Source: Roseibacillus sp. | Lineage (GTDB): Bacteria > Verrucomicrobiota > Verrucomicrobiia > Verrucomicrobiales > Akkermansiaceae | Direction: 5' to 3' | DNA: 5,677 nucleotides | Assembly (NCBI GenBank): GCA_002729275.1 | Contig: PBTP01000128.1 | Coordinates: 7,945 to 13,621, forward strand | In this document: piece after piece, positions 1-5,677 of the stretch | Layout of the letters: each line of letters begins with the position of its first letter | How positions within the stretch are numbered: position 1 is the stretch's first letter | Program-made: the position numbers and the translations under genes | The notes under the pieces: model-generated | Told to the model about the DNA's origin: nothing | The model's input: the letters and a program-made list of their open reading frames with translations, nothing else | Database searches by the model: none

Positions 1-765
1 CCAAATGTGGGGGATGAGCTCGTCGGAATGGAGAACGAGAGAGCGGCCAAAAAGCTCAGCGACGAACGTCAGCTGGAGCTGAGGCAGAGCCGTCTGGAGC
101 GCCCGAAGAAGAGCCGCATGGAGGATATGCTGGCACGCGTGCAGGGTGGGCAGAATGTAGAACTTAAGATTATCCTGAAGTGCGATGTCCAGGGTTCAGT
201 CGAGGCAATCAGGGGCGCGATTGCTGATGTTGAATCAGACAAGGTGGATGTGAATTTCATCCATGCGGCAGCAGGTTCGATAAGTGAGTCTGATATTCTT
301 CTGGCTAGTAGCGCAGATGCCGTGGTCCTTGGATTCAATATCAAGGTCGAGAGCAATGCCGTTAAGGCTGCTAAAAGGGAAGGTGTTCAAATTAAACTTT
401 ACTCGATCGTATATGAACTGATCGACCAAGTCAGGGATGCGATGCTTGGCCTGTTGGAGCCGGAGCTCAGGGAAAAAATTCAGGGTCACGCAGAAGTGAA
501 ACAAGTATTCAAGGTGAAGCGGGGTCGGGCAGCGGGCTGTCTTGTTGCCGACGGAAAGGTTACCCGGACAGCGCATGCCCGTGTATTGCGGGAGGGGACT
601 CCCGTTTTCGATGGGAAAATGTCTACGCTGCGGCGTATCCAAGACGACGTTGAGGAAGTGAAACAGGGAATTGAGTGCGGAATTCGTCTGGGTGAGTTCA
701 ATGAGTATGAAGTCGGTGACGTGATTGAGTGCTACGAGCTGGAGAAGATTGCTCAGACGCTCTAG
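1..765 (+). CDS. infB: Translation initiation factor IF-2, C-terminal part (5' end cut by window)
   Basis: IF-2 is the cytoplasmic GTPase that brings initiator fMet-tRNA to the 30S subunit and promotes 50S joining. The frame is open from base 1, so the gene begins outside the window; 254 residues are visible and end at TAG. What remains is the tail of the domain after the G domain (GDELVGMENERAAKKL), then the C1 domain beginning near residue 53 (VELKIILKCDVQGSVEAI, a signature stretch of the family). The C2 domain, which binds fMet-tRNA, runs from about residue 162 and includes RGRAAGCLV and DDVEEVKQGIECGI. The GTPase domain and the N-terminal region are not in view. The visible part aligns by eye along its whole length with E. 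coli IF-2, with no frameshift. rbfA follows 45 bp downstream, the usual bacterial arrangement. Confidence 0.97.
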   Translation, partial: PNVGDELVGMENERAAKKLSDERQLELRQSRLERPKKSRMEDMLARVQGGQNVELKIILKCDVQGSVEAIRGAIADVESDKVDVNFIHAAAGSISESDILLASSADAVVLGFNIKVESNAVKAAKREGVQIKLYSIVYELIDQVRDAMLGLLEPELREKIQGHAEVKQVFKVKRGRAAGCLVADGKVTRTAHARVLREGTPVFDGKMSTLRRIQDDVEEVKQGIECGIRLGEFNEYEVGDVIECYELEKIAQTL

Positions 766-810
766 GTAGCGTTTCTGTCCGGGGATTATTGGAATAAGCA
801 TTCGGTGGCC

Positions 811-1191
811 ATGTCGAGACGTATGGACAGGGTAAATGAGTTGCTCAAGCGTGAGATCAGCAGCGTCATGCAGCGAGATTTTGAGTGGAAGGGGTTGCTA
901 GTTACGGTGAATTCGGTGGAGGTTTCTCAGGACCTGAAGGACGCCAGGGTCTACGTAGGCGTCCTTGGCGGCCACGAGGAAAGGGTTATCGCGCGACTTA
1001 ACGGCGAGAGAGGGTCAATTCAGGGTCGAGTCATGAAGAGAGTAGTGTTGAAAAACACCCCAGTTCTCAGGTTTGTAGGAGATGACTCGGTGGTTCGCGG
1101 GGTTGATATCGTCAATCTTCTCGACGAGGTAGCGGAGCTCCCGGTTGCGCCACCCGAGGAGGATGGGGACAAGGAGGCGGGATATAAGTAG
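811..1191 (+). CDS. rbfA: 30S ribosome-binding factor RbfA
   Basis: RbfA is a small single-domain KH-fold protein that binds free 30S subunits, acts late in 16S rRNA maturation and is needed for growth in the cold. The product from this ATG is 126 residues, normal for the family. It opens with the typical SRRMDRVNELLKREISSVM helix, continues with strands VTVNSVEVSQDLKDARVYV, and ends in an acidic tail (PPEEDGDKEAGYK) as many homologues do. I chose ATG 811 because MSRR(M)DRVNELL is how homologues begin. An in-frame GTG at 805 would add two residues and has a weak GGA at 791-793 ahead of it, so it cannot be excluded. Neither start has a strong Shine-Dalgarno sequence. The gene ends with two consecutive in-frame stops (TAG TAA, 1189-1194). 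It lies downstream of infB, as in many bacteria. Confidence 0.95.
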   Translation: MSRRMDRVNELLKREISSVMQRDFEWKGLLVTVNSVEVSQDLKDARVYVGVLGGHEERVIARLNGERGSIQGRVMKRVVLKNTPVLRFVGDDSVVRGVDIVNLLDEVAELPVAPPEEDGDKEAGYK

Positions 1192-1210
1192 TAAATTACG
1201 TCTCTGGATT

Positions 1211-1233
1211 GCTGCCGGAGGAGGCTCGGTAGT
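1211..1233 (+). promoter_or_regulatory. Hairpin enclosing a GGAGGAGG Shine-Dalgarno sequence after rbfA
   Basis: Bases 1212-1217 (CTGCCG) pair with 1227-1232 (CGGTAG, one G-T wobble). AG 1219-1220 pairs with CT 1225-1226, G1218 is bulged and the loop is GAGG. The GGAGGAGG tract (1217-1224) is the strongest Shine-Dalgarno-like match I noticed in the window and lies inside this hairpin. It lies 12 nt before ATG 1237 and 7 nt before GTG 1232. There is no U-tract after it, so it does not look like an intrinsic terminator. Pairing is read by eye and function is inference: it could occlude a ribosome site, be an mRNA processing site, or be chance. Confidence 0.35.
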
Positions 1234-1236
1234 GCC

Positions 1237-1491
1237 ATGGCCAGGAAGAAAAGTAAGGACCTGCCATCGTTCCATACACGTGCGATAAGGTCTCCTGAAC
1301 GTTCTCTGGGAGAAAGCGGGCCCCTAACCTTACGGCCTGAACGAGCGAGAAAGGACCGGGGTGGAATTAGAGGTTGGCAGGAATCCCACTTTTGCTTGCG
1401 ATCGAGCAGGCGACGTAGACAATCCGCGGCCTTCCCGCCGCACGTTCCAACCGTCCATGGGTCAACCAATCACAGCGTCTCATCTTTCTGA
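1237..1491 (+). CDS. Doubtful small basic ORF in the rbfA-nrnA gap
   Basis: This 84-codon frame begins ATG GCC AGG AAG AAA (MARKKSKDLPSF) and sits behind the GGAGGAGG tract at 1217-1224, although the 12-nt spacing is long. It is in the same frame as rbfA, separated by the double stop, and overlaps the first 35 bases of nrnA. The product is very rich in Arg, Ser and Pro, with no recognisable domain, membrane segment or signal peptide. Codon use is irregular (AGG, CGA, AGA, CGG mixed), more like non-coding sequence than the neighbouring genes. I do not recognise it. It may be a genuine lineage-specific small protein, a start with a decayed 3' part, or an accidental frame over an untranslated spacer. 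I favour the last. Confidence 0.18.
   Translation: MARKKSKDLPSFHTRAIRSPERSLGESGPLTLRPERARKDRGGIRGWQESHFCLRSSRRRRQSAAFPPHVPTVHGSTNHSVSSF
1283..1334 (+). repeat. Inverted repeat in the rbfA-nrnA spacer
   Basis: TAAGGT (1286-1291) is the exact reverse complement of ACCTTA (1327-1332). The pairing extends by CG 1283-1284 with CG 1333-1334 across a bulged A1285. Nested inside, CTCC (1292-1295) can pair with GGAG (1309-1312). Together they could form a two-tier RNA structure in the 265-bp gap. No known riboswitch or protein leader is recognised and no U-run follows, so terminator function is not supported. It may be coincidental. Confidence 0.25.
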
Positions 1492-2443
1492 GATTGTCTC
1501 AAGCCACGAAAACTTCGTGCTTTTGAGCCATGCGCGTCCTGATGGGGATGCGATCGGTTCGGTGGTCGCACTCAAGGCGGTTCTTGAGTCGCTGGGCAAG
1601 ACGGTCGTGGGTCTGAATGAGGATGCAGTCCCTGATAATCTTCGTTTTATGCGAGGGGCGGAGGGACTTCAATGCCCCTCCGGTCCCATCGAGGCAGAGG
1701 TTGTTATCGCGCTCGATACCGCAAACCGGGAACGGCTGGGAGCTAAGTGCCTTGATTCTCTGGGAGAGGGGAAGATCTGGGTGAACATAGATCACCATAT
1801 TTCAAATGAAAACTACGGCGATTACTGGCTAATTGATGATAAGTCAGCAGCGACGGGAGAAATTCTCTATGAGATCGTCAAGGAGCTCAATTGGCCTCTC
1901 CCGGATATAGCCCGGGATGCTCTCTATGTTGCGCTGTCCACAGACACGGGGTCTTTCCAGTATTCGAACACCTCGGGGCGTACTCATAAGATGGCAGCCG
2001 ACCTGGTGGAGAGAGGTCTTGACGTGGCAGCTCTTACCTCACGTCTATACCATGACTATCCCTTCCGGAGAGTGGAGCTTTTGAGATCCCTTCTGGAGAC
2101 GATGAAGTTAACTGACGACGGGAGGATAGCGTGGTGGACGTTGTCGTGCGATACGAAGGCGAGGATTGGAATGCAGGCTGGTGATGGGGAAGGGCTGATT
2201 GATGTGTTGCGCGCGATTCAGGGTGTTCTGGTCTGCGGATTCATCGAGGAAATGGATGATGGAAAAATCAGGCTTTCCCTACGCTCCAAAAATTCTTCCG
2301 TTAACGTGTGCGACATATGCGCTCAATTTGGCGGAGGTGGCCATGCCCTTGCGGCAGGGGCCAAAACCTTGGGCCCTCTCAGTGAGGCGGTCTCACGCTT
2401 TCTAGAGGTAGCCGAGAAATCTCTTCCCCCAAAAAACCTATGA
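1457..2443 (+). CDS. nrnA: DHH/DHHA1-family phosphoesterase (NrnA-type oligoribonuclease / pAp phosphatase)
   Basis: NrnA-type proteins are cytoplasmic Mn-dependent enzymes that degrade RNA of 2-5 nt to mononucleotides and often dephosphorylate pAp to AMP. The 328-residue product shows all DHH motifs: HARPDGDAIGS (H25, D29, D31), VVIALDTANRERLG (D87), NIDHHIS (D112-H113-H114) and LSTDTGSF (D163). The DHHA1 substrate-binding domain is C-terminal and carries GGGGH at 292-296. All predicted metal ligands are present. ATG 1457 gives the usual family length, with about 24 residues before the first motif, but it has no Shine-Dalgarno sequence. An in-frame GTG at 1361 has AAGGA five bases upstream and would add 32 residues with no family counterpart. 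I prefer 1457 but the start is uncertain. The stop overlaps the truB start (ATGA). The specific substrate, nanoRNA versus pAp, cannot be read from the sequence. Confidence 0.93.
   Translation: MGQPITASHLSEIVSSHENFVLLSHARPDGDAIGSVVALKAVLESLGKTVVGLNEDAVPDNLRFMRGAEGLQCPSGPIEAEVVIALDTANRERLGAKCLDSLGEGKIWVNIDHHISNENYGDYWLIDDKSAATGEILYEIVKELNWPLPDIARDALYVALSTDTGSFQYSNTSGRTHKMAADLVERGLDVAALTSRLYHDYPFRRVELLRSLLETMKLTDDGRIAWWTLSCDTKARIGMQAGDGEGLIDVLRAIQGVLVCGFIEEMDDGKIRLSLRSKNSSVNVCDICAQFGGGGHALAAGAKTLGPLSEAVSRFLEVAEKSLPPKNL
2428..2437 (+). other. Tandem -1 slippery heptamers at the end of nrnA
   Basis: The nrnA codons here read CCC CCA AAA AAC CTA TGA. In the nrnA frame this contains C CCA AAA (2428-2434) and A AAA AAC (2431-2437), both of the X XXY YYZ form known to permit -1 ribosomal frameshifting. 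A -1 slip would continue with CCT and then ATG 2440, entering the truB frame without a stop. The sequence match and the phase are certain. Actual frameshifting is an inference: no clear downstream stem or well-placed upstream Shine-Dalgarno stimulator was found, and A-rich sequence ahead of a start codon may simply favour initiation. Confidence 0.4.
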
Positions 2444-3165
2444 ATGACCCTAATATTGTTCCGAGTGGAGTTCTTCTTGTTGATAAGGATCCTGGAATGA
2501 CCTCTCACGACGTCGTTGCAATCGCGCGAAGATCGATGGGGATTAAGAAAATCGGGCATTGTGGAACGCTCGACCCTATGGCGACTGGGCTTCTCATGCT
2601 GGTAGTGGGGCGGGCGACAAAGATACAGGATCTTCTGATGAGTGAGGATAAGCAATACGTAGGAACTATTACGCTGGGAGCAACTACGACGACCCAGGAC
2701 GCGGAAGGAGATACCATCGAAGAAAGAGAGGTTGGGGCGTTAAGCGATAAGGAAATCCGAGCGGCGTTTGAAAAATACTCAGGGAACTTTGAACAGATTC
2801 CTCCAATGGTCTCCGCGATCAAGAAGGACGGAGTTCCTCTCTACAAACTGGCGCGGAAGGGCAAGGAGGTTAAGCGAGACCCCCGCCCCGTATACGTAAC
2901 CAATTACGAACTGACCAGAGTTTCACTTCCGCAAATTGATTTTACGGTTAACTGCTCCAAGGGATTCTACGTTCGGAGCTATGCGCATGATATCGGGGCA
3001 ACTCTGGATTGTGGTGGCCACCTGTCAGCCCTCCGGAGGACTCGTTCGGGTGAGTTCACTCTCGAGCGTGCGGTCGGAGTGGACGATCTGAAGGGAGGAG
3101 AAGCTGAGGAATTAATCAACTCGATGGTGAGCTTGGCTGAAATCTCCCTGATGCGGGGAGCTTAA
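2440..3165 (+). CDS. truB: tRNA pseudouridine(55) synthase TruB
   Basis: TruB isomerises U55 in the T-psi-C loop of nearly all elongator tRNAs. The 241-residue product carries the catalytic motif GHCGTLDPMATGLL with nucleophile D45. It also has the active-site tyrosine Y73 in DKQYVGTITLGATT, the PPMVSAIKKDGVPLY segment (121-135), and GFYVRSYAHDIG with R179, followed by GGHLSALRRTRSGEF. It lacks the C-terminal extension that brings E. coli TruB to about 314 residues, and so is the short form common in many phyla. The start is set by the ATGA overlap with nrnA and by homology: GVLLVDKDPGMTSHDVV begins at residue 10 as expected. No Shine-Dalgarno sequence precedes the ATG, so translation probably depends on coupling to nrnA. 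ribF follows 19 bp downstream. Confidence 0.96.
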   Translation: MNDPNIVPSGVLLVDKDPGMTSHDVVAIARRSMGIKKIGHCGTLDPMATGLLMLVVGRATKIQDLLMSEDKQYVGTITLGATTTTQDAEGDTIEEREVGALSDKEIRAAFEKYSGNFEQIPPMVSAIKKDGVPLYKLARKGKEVKRDPRPVYVTNYELTRVSLPQIDFTVNCSKGFYVRSYAHDIGATLDCGGHLSALRRTRSGEFTLERAVGVDDLKGGEAEELINSMVSLAEISLMRGA

Positions 3166-3167
3166 TA

Positions 3168-3180
3168 TTTTTCAGAAAAA
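3168..3180 (+). other. Small A/U hairpin in the truB-ribF spacer
   Basis: TTTTT (3168-3172), CAG (3173-3175) and AAAAA (3176-3180) form a perfect five-pair A/U stem with a three-base loop inside the 19-bp spacer. It sits directly ahead of GGGA and the GTG start of ribF. A five-pair A/U stem is weak, and the order (U-run first) is wrong for an intrinsic terminator on this strand. It most likely acts only as an unstructured, A-rich translation start region, if at all. Confidence 0.2.
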
Positions 3181-3184
3181 GGGA

Positions 3185-4159
3185 GTGACTCGTTTTTCGA
3201 CCATCGCAGAGCTGGCGGACGTCGGGCGTTCACTGCACCTTGCAATGGGTGTTTTCGATGGGCTGCATCTTGGGCATCAGGCGGTTATCAAGGCTGCAGT
3301 AAGAGGGGCGGAGATCAGTGGAGGTGCTCCGGGAGTGCTCACCTTTGAGCCTCACCCCATTCAGGTTCTCTCTCCTGAGAACGCACCACGGCGAATTTTT
3401 TCGTCCCTCGAGCAAAAAGAGATTCTTCTGAGCGCCCTCGGAGTAGAGATCCTGTTAGTGTTGCGTTTTGACGAGGTTATGGCTGGGCAGACTGCCGATA
3501 CCTTTGCCAAGAGTCTGTTATCGGTGCCCGACTTGCGTCAGCTAGTGGCAGGAGAAGATTGGAAGTTCGGACAGGGCCGTCAGGGCACGATGGCCTTTCT
3601 CCAAGGCCGGGGCATGGACTACAACGTATCAGTTGAGCCGATACCCGCGGTTACGTGGCAAGGGGAGAGAATCAGTAGCACTCGCCTCAGGAGGGCCTTA
3701 CGTGCGGGGAATCTGAATTCGGTAAGGGAGATGCTAGGCCGCCCCTACAGTGTGATGGGGACGATCGTAAGAGGAGAGCAGGTGGGAAGAGAGCTGGGAG
3801 CTCCGACTGCGAATATCCAGACAGGCGATGAGCAGTTTCCGCCGGACGGGGTGTATGCTGTTTCAGTCCGGATTGATGGGGAGAGCAGAGAGCGAGAAGC
3901 GGTGGCAAATCTTGGAATACGGCCCACGGTTGGAGGAACACAGCACCTGCTGGAGGTGCACCTTCTGGATTTTGAGGGGAACCTGTATGGTAGAACTCTT
4001 GAGATATTCTTTGGGAAAATGATTCGCGGAGAAAAGCAGTTTCAAGGACTCGCTGAGCTGCAAAATCAGATCCAACTGGACCTTGAAGAGGTTCGAAGGC
4101 TCTTTAAGGCATCTGAGGCAGGATTAGGTGCCGATGGTAGGTTCGATAGTGGGAGCTGA
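3185..4159 (+). CDS. ribF: Bifunctional riboflavin kinase / FMN adenylyltransferase RibF
   Basis: RibF phosphorylates riboflavin to FMN and then adenylylates FMN to FAD, in the cytoplasm. The 324-residue product has both domains at the normal length. The N-terminal adenylyltransferase (about 18-183) carries the nucleotide-binding motif GVFDGLHLGH (22-31), TFEPHP (53-58) and ISSTRLR (163-169). The C-terminal riboflavin kinase (about 185-308) carries GRELGAPTAN (201-210), the PPDGVYAV loop, NLGIRPTVGG, and LEVHLLDF with the catalytic glutamate E257. The start is GTG 3185. No ATG, GTG or TTG lies upstream in frame before the stop at 3149-3151, and the next ATG (MGVFDG) would cut off the first strand. 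The only purine-rich tract, AAAAAGGGAG, runs into the start codon, which is too close for a normal Shine-Dalgarno sequence, so initiation is probably weak or coupled to truB. It is the last plus-strand gene of the cluster. Confidence 0.95.
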   Translation: MTRFSTIAELADVGRSLHLAMGVFDGLHLGHQAVIKAAVRGAEISGGAPGVLTFEPHPIQVLSPENAPRRIFSSLEQKEILLSALGVEILLVLRFDEVMAGQTADTFAKSLLSVPDLRQLVAGEDWKFGQGRQGTMAFLQGRGMDYNVSVEPIPAVTWQGERISSTRLRRALRAGNLNSVREMLGRPYSVMGTIVRGEQVGRELGAPTANIQTGDEQFPPDGVYAVSVRIDGESREREAVANLGIRPTVGGTQHLLEVHLLDFEGNLYGRTLEIFFGKMIRGEKQFQGLAELQNQIQLDLEEVRRLFKASEAGLGADGRFDSGS

Positions 4160-5677
4160 TTAGAAGGTGCCGTTAAGCTTTCTCCCAATCCAGAAGATCG
4201 CCAGAAGCCCCATAAGGCCTGCCGCAACATACCACTTGTCCCACTGCGATTCCGGAATGACCTGTGGGCGGGGTTCAGGAAGGTCATAGATCTCCTGGGC
4301 CAGAATCCCAAGTTGGGAGGCTTCAACAACGCGCCCTCGCGAAACCCGGGAGAGCTCAGCAAGCACATCGGGGCGCGCCGGGTGTCCGGTTTTCTCAATC
4401 TGAGCTCCCTCCGCAATGATTCTTGTCTTTACGGCCCCTTCCTCACTTTCAGAAGTGCGGGCGGCAATGATCCAGTCGCCAGGCATGGTGACCTTGAATC
4501 GCCCTGTGAAAGAGCCCCAGGTTCCGTCCTCCTTGGCAAGCTCAAACCTGCGCACGCTCCCGTCAGGAGCGGTGAGGTCAATCAGAACGGACCCCTCCTC
4601 CAAGGGGGCCCCGCTCTCCTGAAAGGCATTAGCATTGATGGTTACAATTTCACCCGGCAACGGACGCTCAGGGGTAAAATAGAGGCGCACTCTCTCCCCT
4701 GCTGCCATGTTCCTCTGGTAGGACATCCATCGGGCTACCTGGCCCCAGAAGCGGTAATGATAGAGGTCCTCTACTCCCCGGCGCCAACGCCAGGCGGAAT
4801 CGATCCCCATGAATAGGACTTTCCCATTGCCGGCCCGACTCGTAACGATGAGAGGTATGCGATGCCCATACTTGGGATGACGCCGGTTGGCGTGAACCGC
4901 GAGAACTTCAGTCCCGCTCTTGGCCCGGACCACTGGGGCGTGCCAGTAAAATCCCGGAAGGCTTCGCCAGATATCGGGGTTCTCCTCCTCGGTATCGCCA
5001 AGCATCGTGAGAAGAGAGCTTCGGCCCTCGGAAGTGAGTGAGAGGGGAGAATCCGTAGTTTCCTCCTGACCGCTTTTGAGGGCCTCGTCGAGTACTACTG
5101 GCAACAATCCCCCCAGCTCATTTTCAAGCAGGCTGAACTGGTTGCCCTGCCAGCCTGGAATGAAGACAATGCCGGAGGCTTGGTTTTCAACCAGGCCTTT
5201 CAATAATTCGGCTTGCTCACTGGTAAGCATTCCCTCGCCGATACCGACATCTCCGATGAAAATCACATCGTATTTCTGAAGCTCTTCAAGTTTGTCCGGG
5301 AAGGCGGTGATGTAATCCGGGCCGTCGCCTTCCTCAAGTTGTGGATGAAGTAAAAGGCAGTCAACATCTACACCGGGATCTCTCGAGAGAGCGTTGCGGA
5401 TGAATCGATATTCCCAGCGTGGCAAAGTCTCGATAATGAGTGCTCGAATTGATTCTGGACGGCCTGCAATGTTAAACCTGCGGCTATTGTTTTTCTCGAC
5501 CAGCTCGCCATCTGCGAACGGAATGGAGAGCTCCAGCGTGGAGCTGCCCTCTTTTTGAAGGCGCCACAGGATGGCGTCATAGTATGTGCTTCCTCGCGGG
5601 ATGGTTATGTTCTTGGTCTTTTCGACACCCGCCTGATCCCGAATGCGGACGATGGTCCGGACGTCGCGGTCGAGGGA
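4160..5677 (-). CDS. Membrane-anchored protein with an amidotransferase-like domain (N-terminus outside window)
   Basis: The frame stays open to the right edge, so 505 C-terminal residues are visible and the start is missing. A TTG codon at 5425 lies inside conserved sequence and is not the real start. Visible order: the end of an Ig-like beta domain (about 1-77, closing with ELVEKNNSRRFNIAG), then a class I glutamine-amidotransferase-like fold (about 78-320). That fold includes RALIIETLPRWEYRFIRNAL and GKVLFMGIDSAWRWRRGVEDLYHYRFW. A second beta-sandwich follows (about 328-409), then a membrane helix (about 482-498, WYVAAGLMGLLAIFWIG) and a short basic tail (RKLNGTF). The elbow where catalytic amidotransferases have Cys reads GWQGN (175-179), so enzymatic activity is unlikely. 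The architecture resembles VWA/BatA-type envelope proteins of Planctomycetes and Verrucomicrobia, which usually have an N-terminal membrane/VWA region; here that part would lie off-window. The exact function is unknown. It is transcribed towards ribF, ending flush against its stop. Confidence 0.85.
   Translation of the reverse strand, partial: SLDRDVRTIVRIRDQAGVEKTKNITIPRGSTYYDAILWRLQKEGSSTLELSIPFADGELVEKNNSRRFNIAGRPESIRALIIETLPRWEYRFIRNALSRDPGVDVDCLLLHPQLEEGDGPDYITAFPDKLEELQKYDVIFIGDVGIGEGMLTSEQAELLKGLVENQASGIVFIPGWQGNQFSLLENELGGLLPVVLDEALKSGQEETTDSPLSLTSEGRSSLLTMLGDTEEENPDIWRSLPGFYWHAPVVRAKSGTEVLAVHANRRHPKYGHRIPLIVTSRAGNGKVLFMGIDSAWRWRRGVEDLYHYRFWGQVARWMSYQRNMAAGERVRLYFTPERPLPGEIVTINANAFQESGAPLEEGSVLIDLTAPDGSVRRFELAKEDGTWGSFTGRFKVTMPGDWIIAARTSESEEGAVKTRIIAEGAQIEKTGHPARPDVLAELSRVSRGRVVEASQLGILAQEIYDLPEPRPQVIPESQWDKWYVAAGLMGLLAIFWIGRKLNGTF

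Noticed and set aside
235..801. Minus-strand open frame of 188 codons opposite infB
   Set aside because: It is a shadow of the well-conserved IF-2 C-terminal domains with no family features of its own.
1045..1058. Perfect hairpin GTGTT-GAAA-AACAC with a GNRA-type tetraloop inside rbfA
   Set aside because: It encodes an ordinary stretch of RbfA (VLKNTP), the stem is only five pairs, and a match this short is expected by chance.
1428..1456. RRTFQPS just before ATG 1457, reminiscent of the ribosomal protein L34 start
   Set aside because: The similarity is a few residues, lacks the rest of L34, and runs directly into NrnA; it is coincidental.
1020..1469. Long minus-strand open frame (149 codons) across rbfA and the gap
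   Set aside because: It is antisense to rbfA over about 170 bases, its product is low-complexity (Arg/Ser/Leu/Pro-rich), and it shows no recognisable domain.
4592..4607. CCCCT...AGGGG hairpin within the minus-strand gene, resembling a terminator stem
   Set aside because: It lies inside conserved-looking coding sequence, has no U-run on either side, and is a short chance pairing.
4313..4816. Plus-strand open frame of 167 codons opposite the membrane-protein gene
   Set aside because: The minus-strand frame has clear domains and a membrane anchor over the same bases; the plus-strand product looks like an antisense translation.
1..5677. A previously undescribed defence, mobile or biosynthetic system
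   Set aside because: The plus-strand genes are conserved translation and cofactor genes in a common order, no repeats or mobile-element genes were seen, and the one unfamiliar gene is incomplete.

Overview
The window looks like a chromosomal housekeeping segment from a Gram-negative bacterium, most likely of the Verrucomicrobiota/PVC group. Two things suggest this: the gene order infB-rbfA-nrnA-truB-ribF, and a convergent membrane protein of a type (amidotransferase-like fold, a WRWRRGVEDLYHYRFW signature and a C-terminal membrane anchor) that I associate with Planctomycetes and Verrucomicrobia. The placement is an inference from protein style; there is no rRNA or other decisive marker.

Layout. 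On the plus strand, 1-765 is the 3' part of infB (translation initiation factor IF-2). It is followed by rbfA (ribosome-binding factor A, 811-1191), a 265-bp gap, nrnA (DHH/DHHA1 phosphoesterase, 1457-2443), truB (tRNA pseudouridine-55 synthase, 2440-3165) and ribF (bifunctional FAD synthetase, 3185-4159). On the minus strand, 4160-5677 holds the 3' part of a large membrane-anchored protein whose N-terminus lies beyond the right edge. The ribF stop codon and this gene's stop codon are directly adjacent, with no base between them.

The plus-strand genes form a compact, probably co-transcribed unit. IF-2 starts translation, RbfA matures the 30S subunit, TruB modifies tRNA, NrnA degrades very short RNAs and/or pAp, and RibF makes FMN and FAD. 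No promoter or terminator is evident between the genes, so the promoter probably lies upstream of infB, outside the window. The minus-strand gene is unrelated in function and its upstream partners are not visible.

No mobile element, CRISPR array, tRNA/rRNA gene or defence system is visible. The two places that most deserve a second look are the nrnA/truB junction and the rbfA-nrnA gap. At the junction, two overlapping -1 slippery heptamers sit just before the ATGA overlap, in exactly the phase that would fuse NrnA to TruB. The gap holds a hairpin carrying a strong Shine-Dalgarno sequence and a questionable small ORF, and it leaves the nrnA start uncertain.
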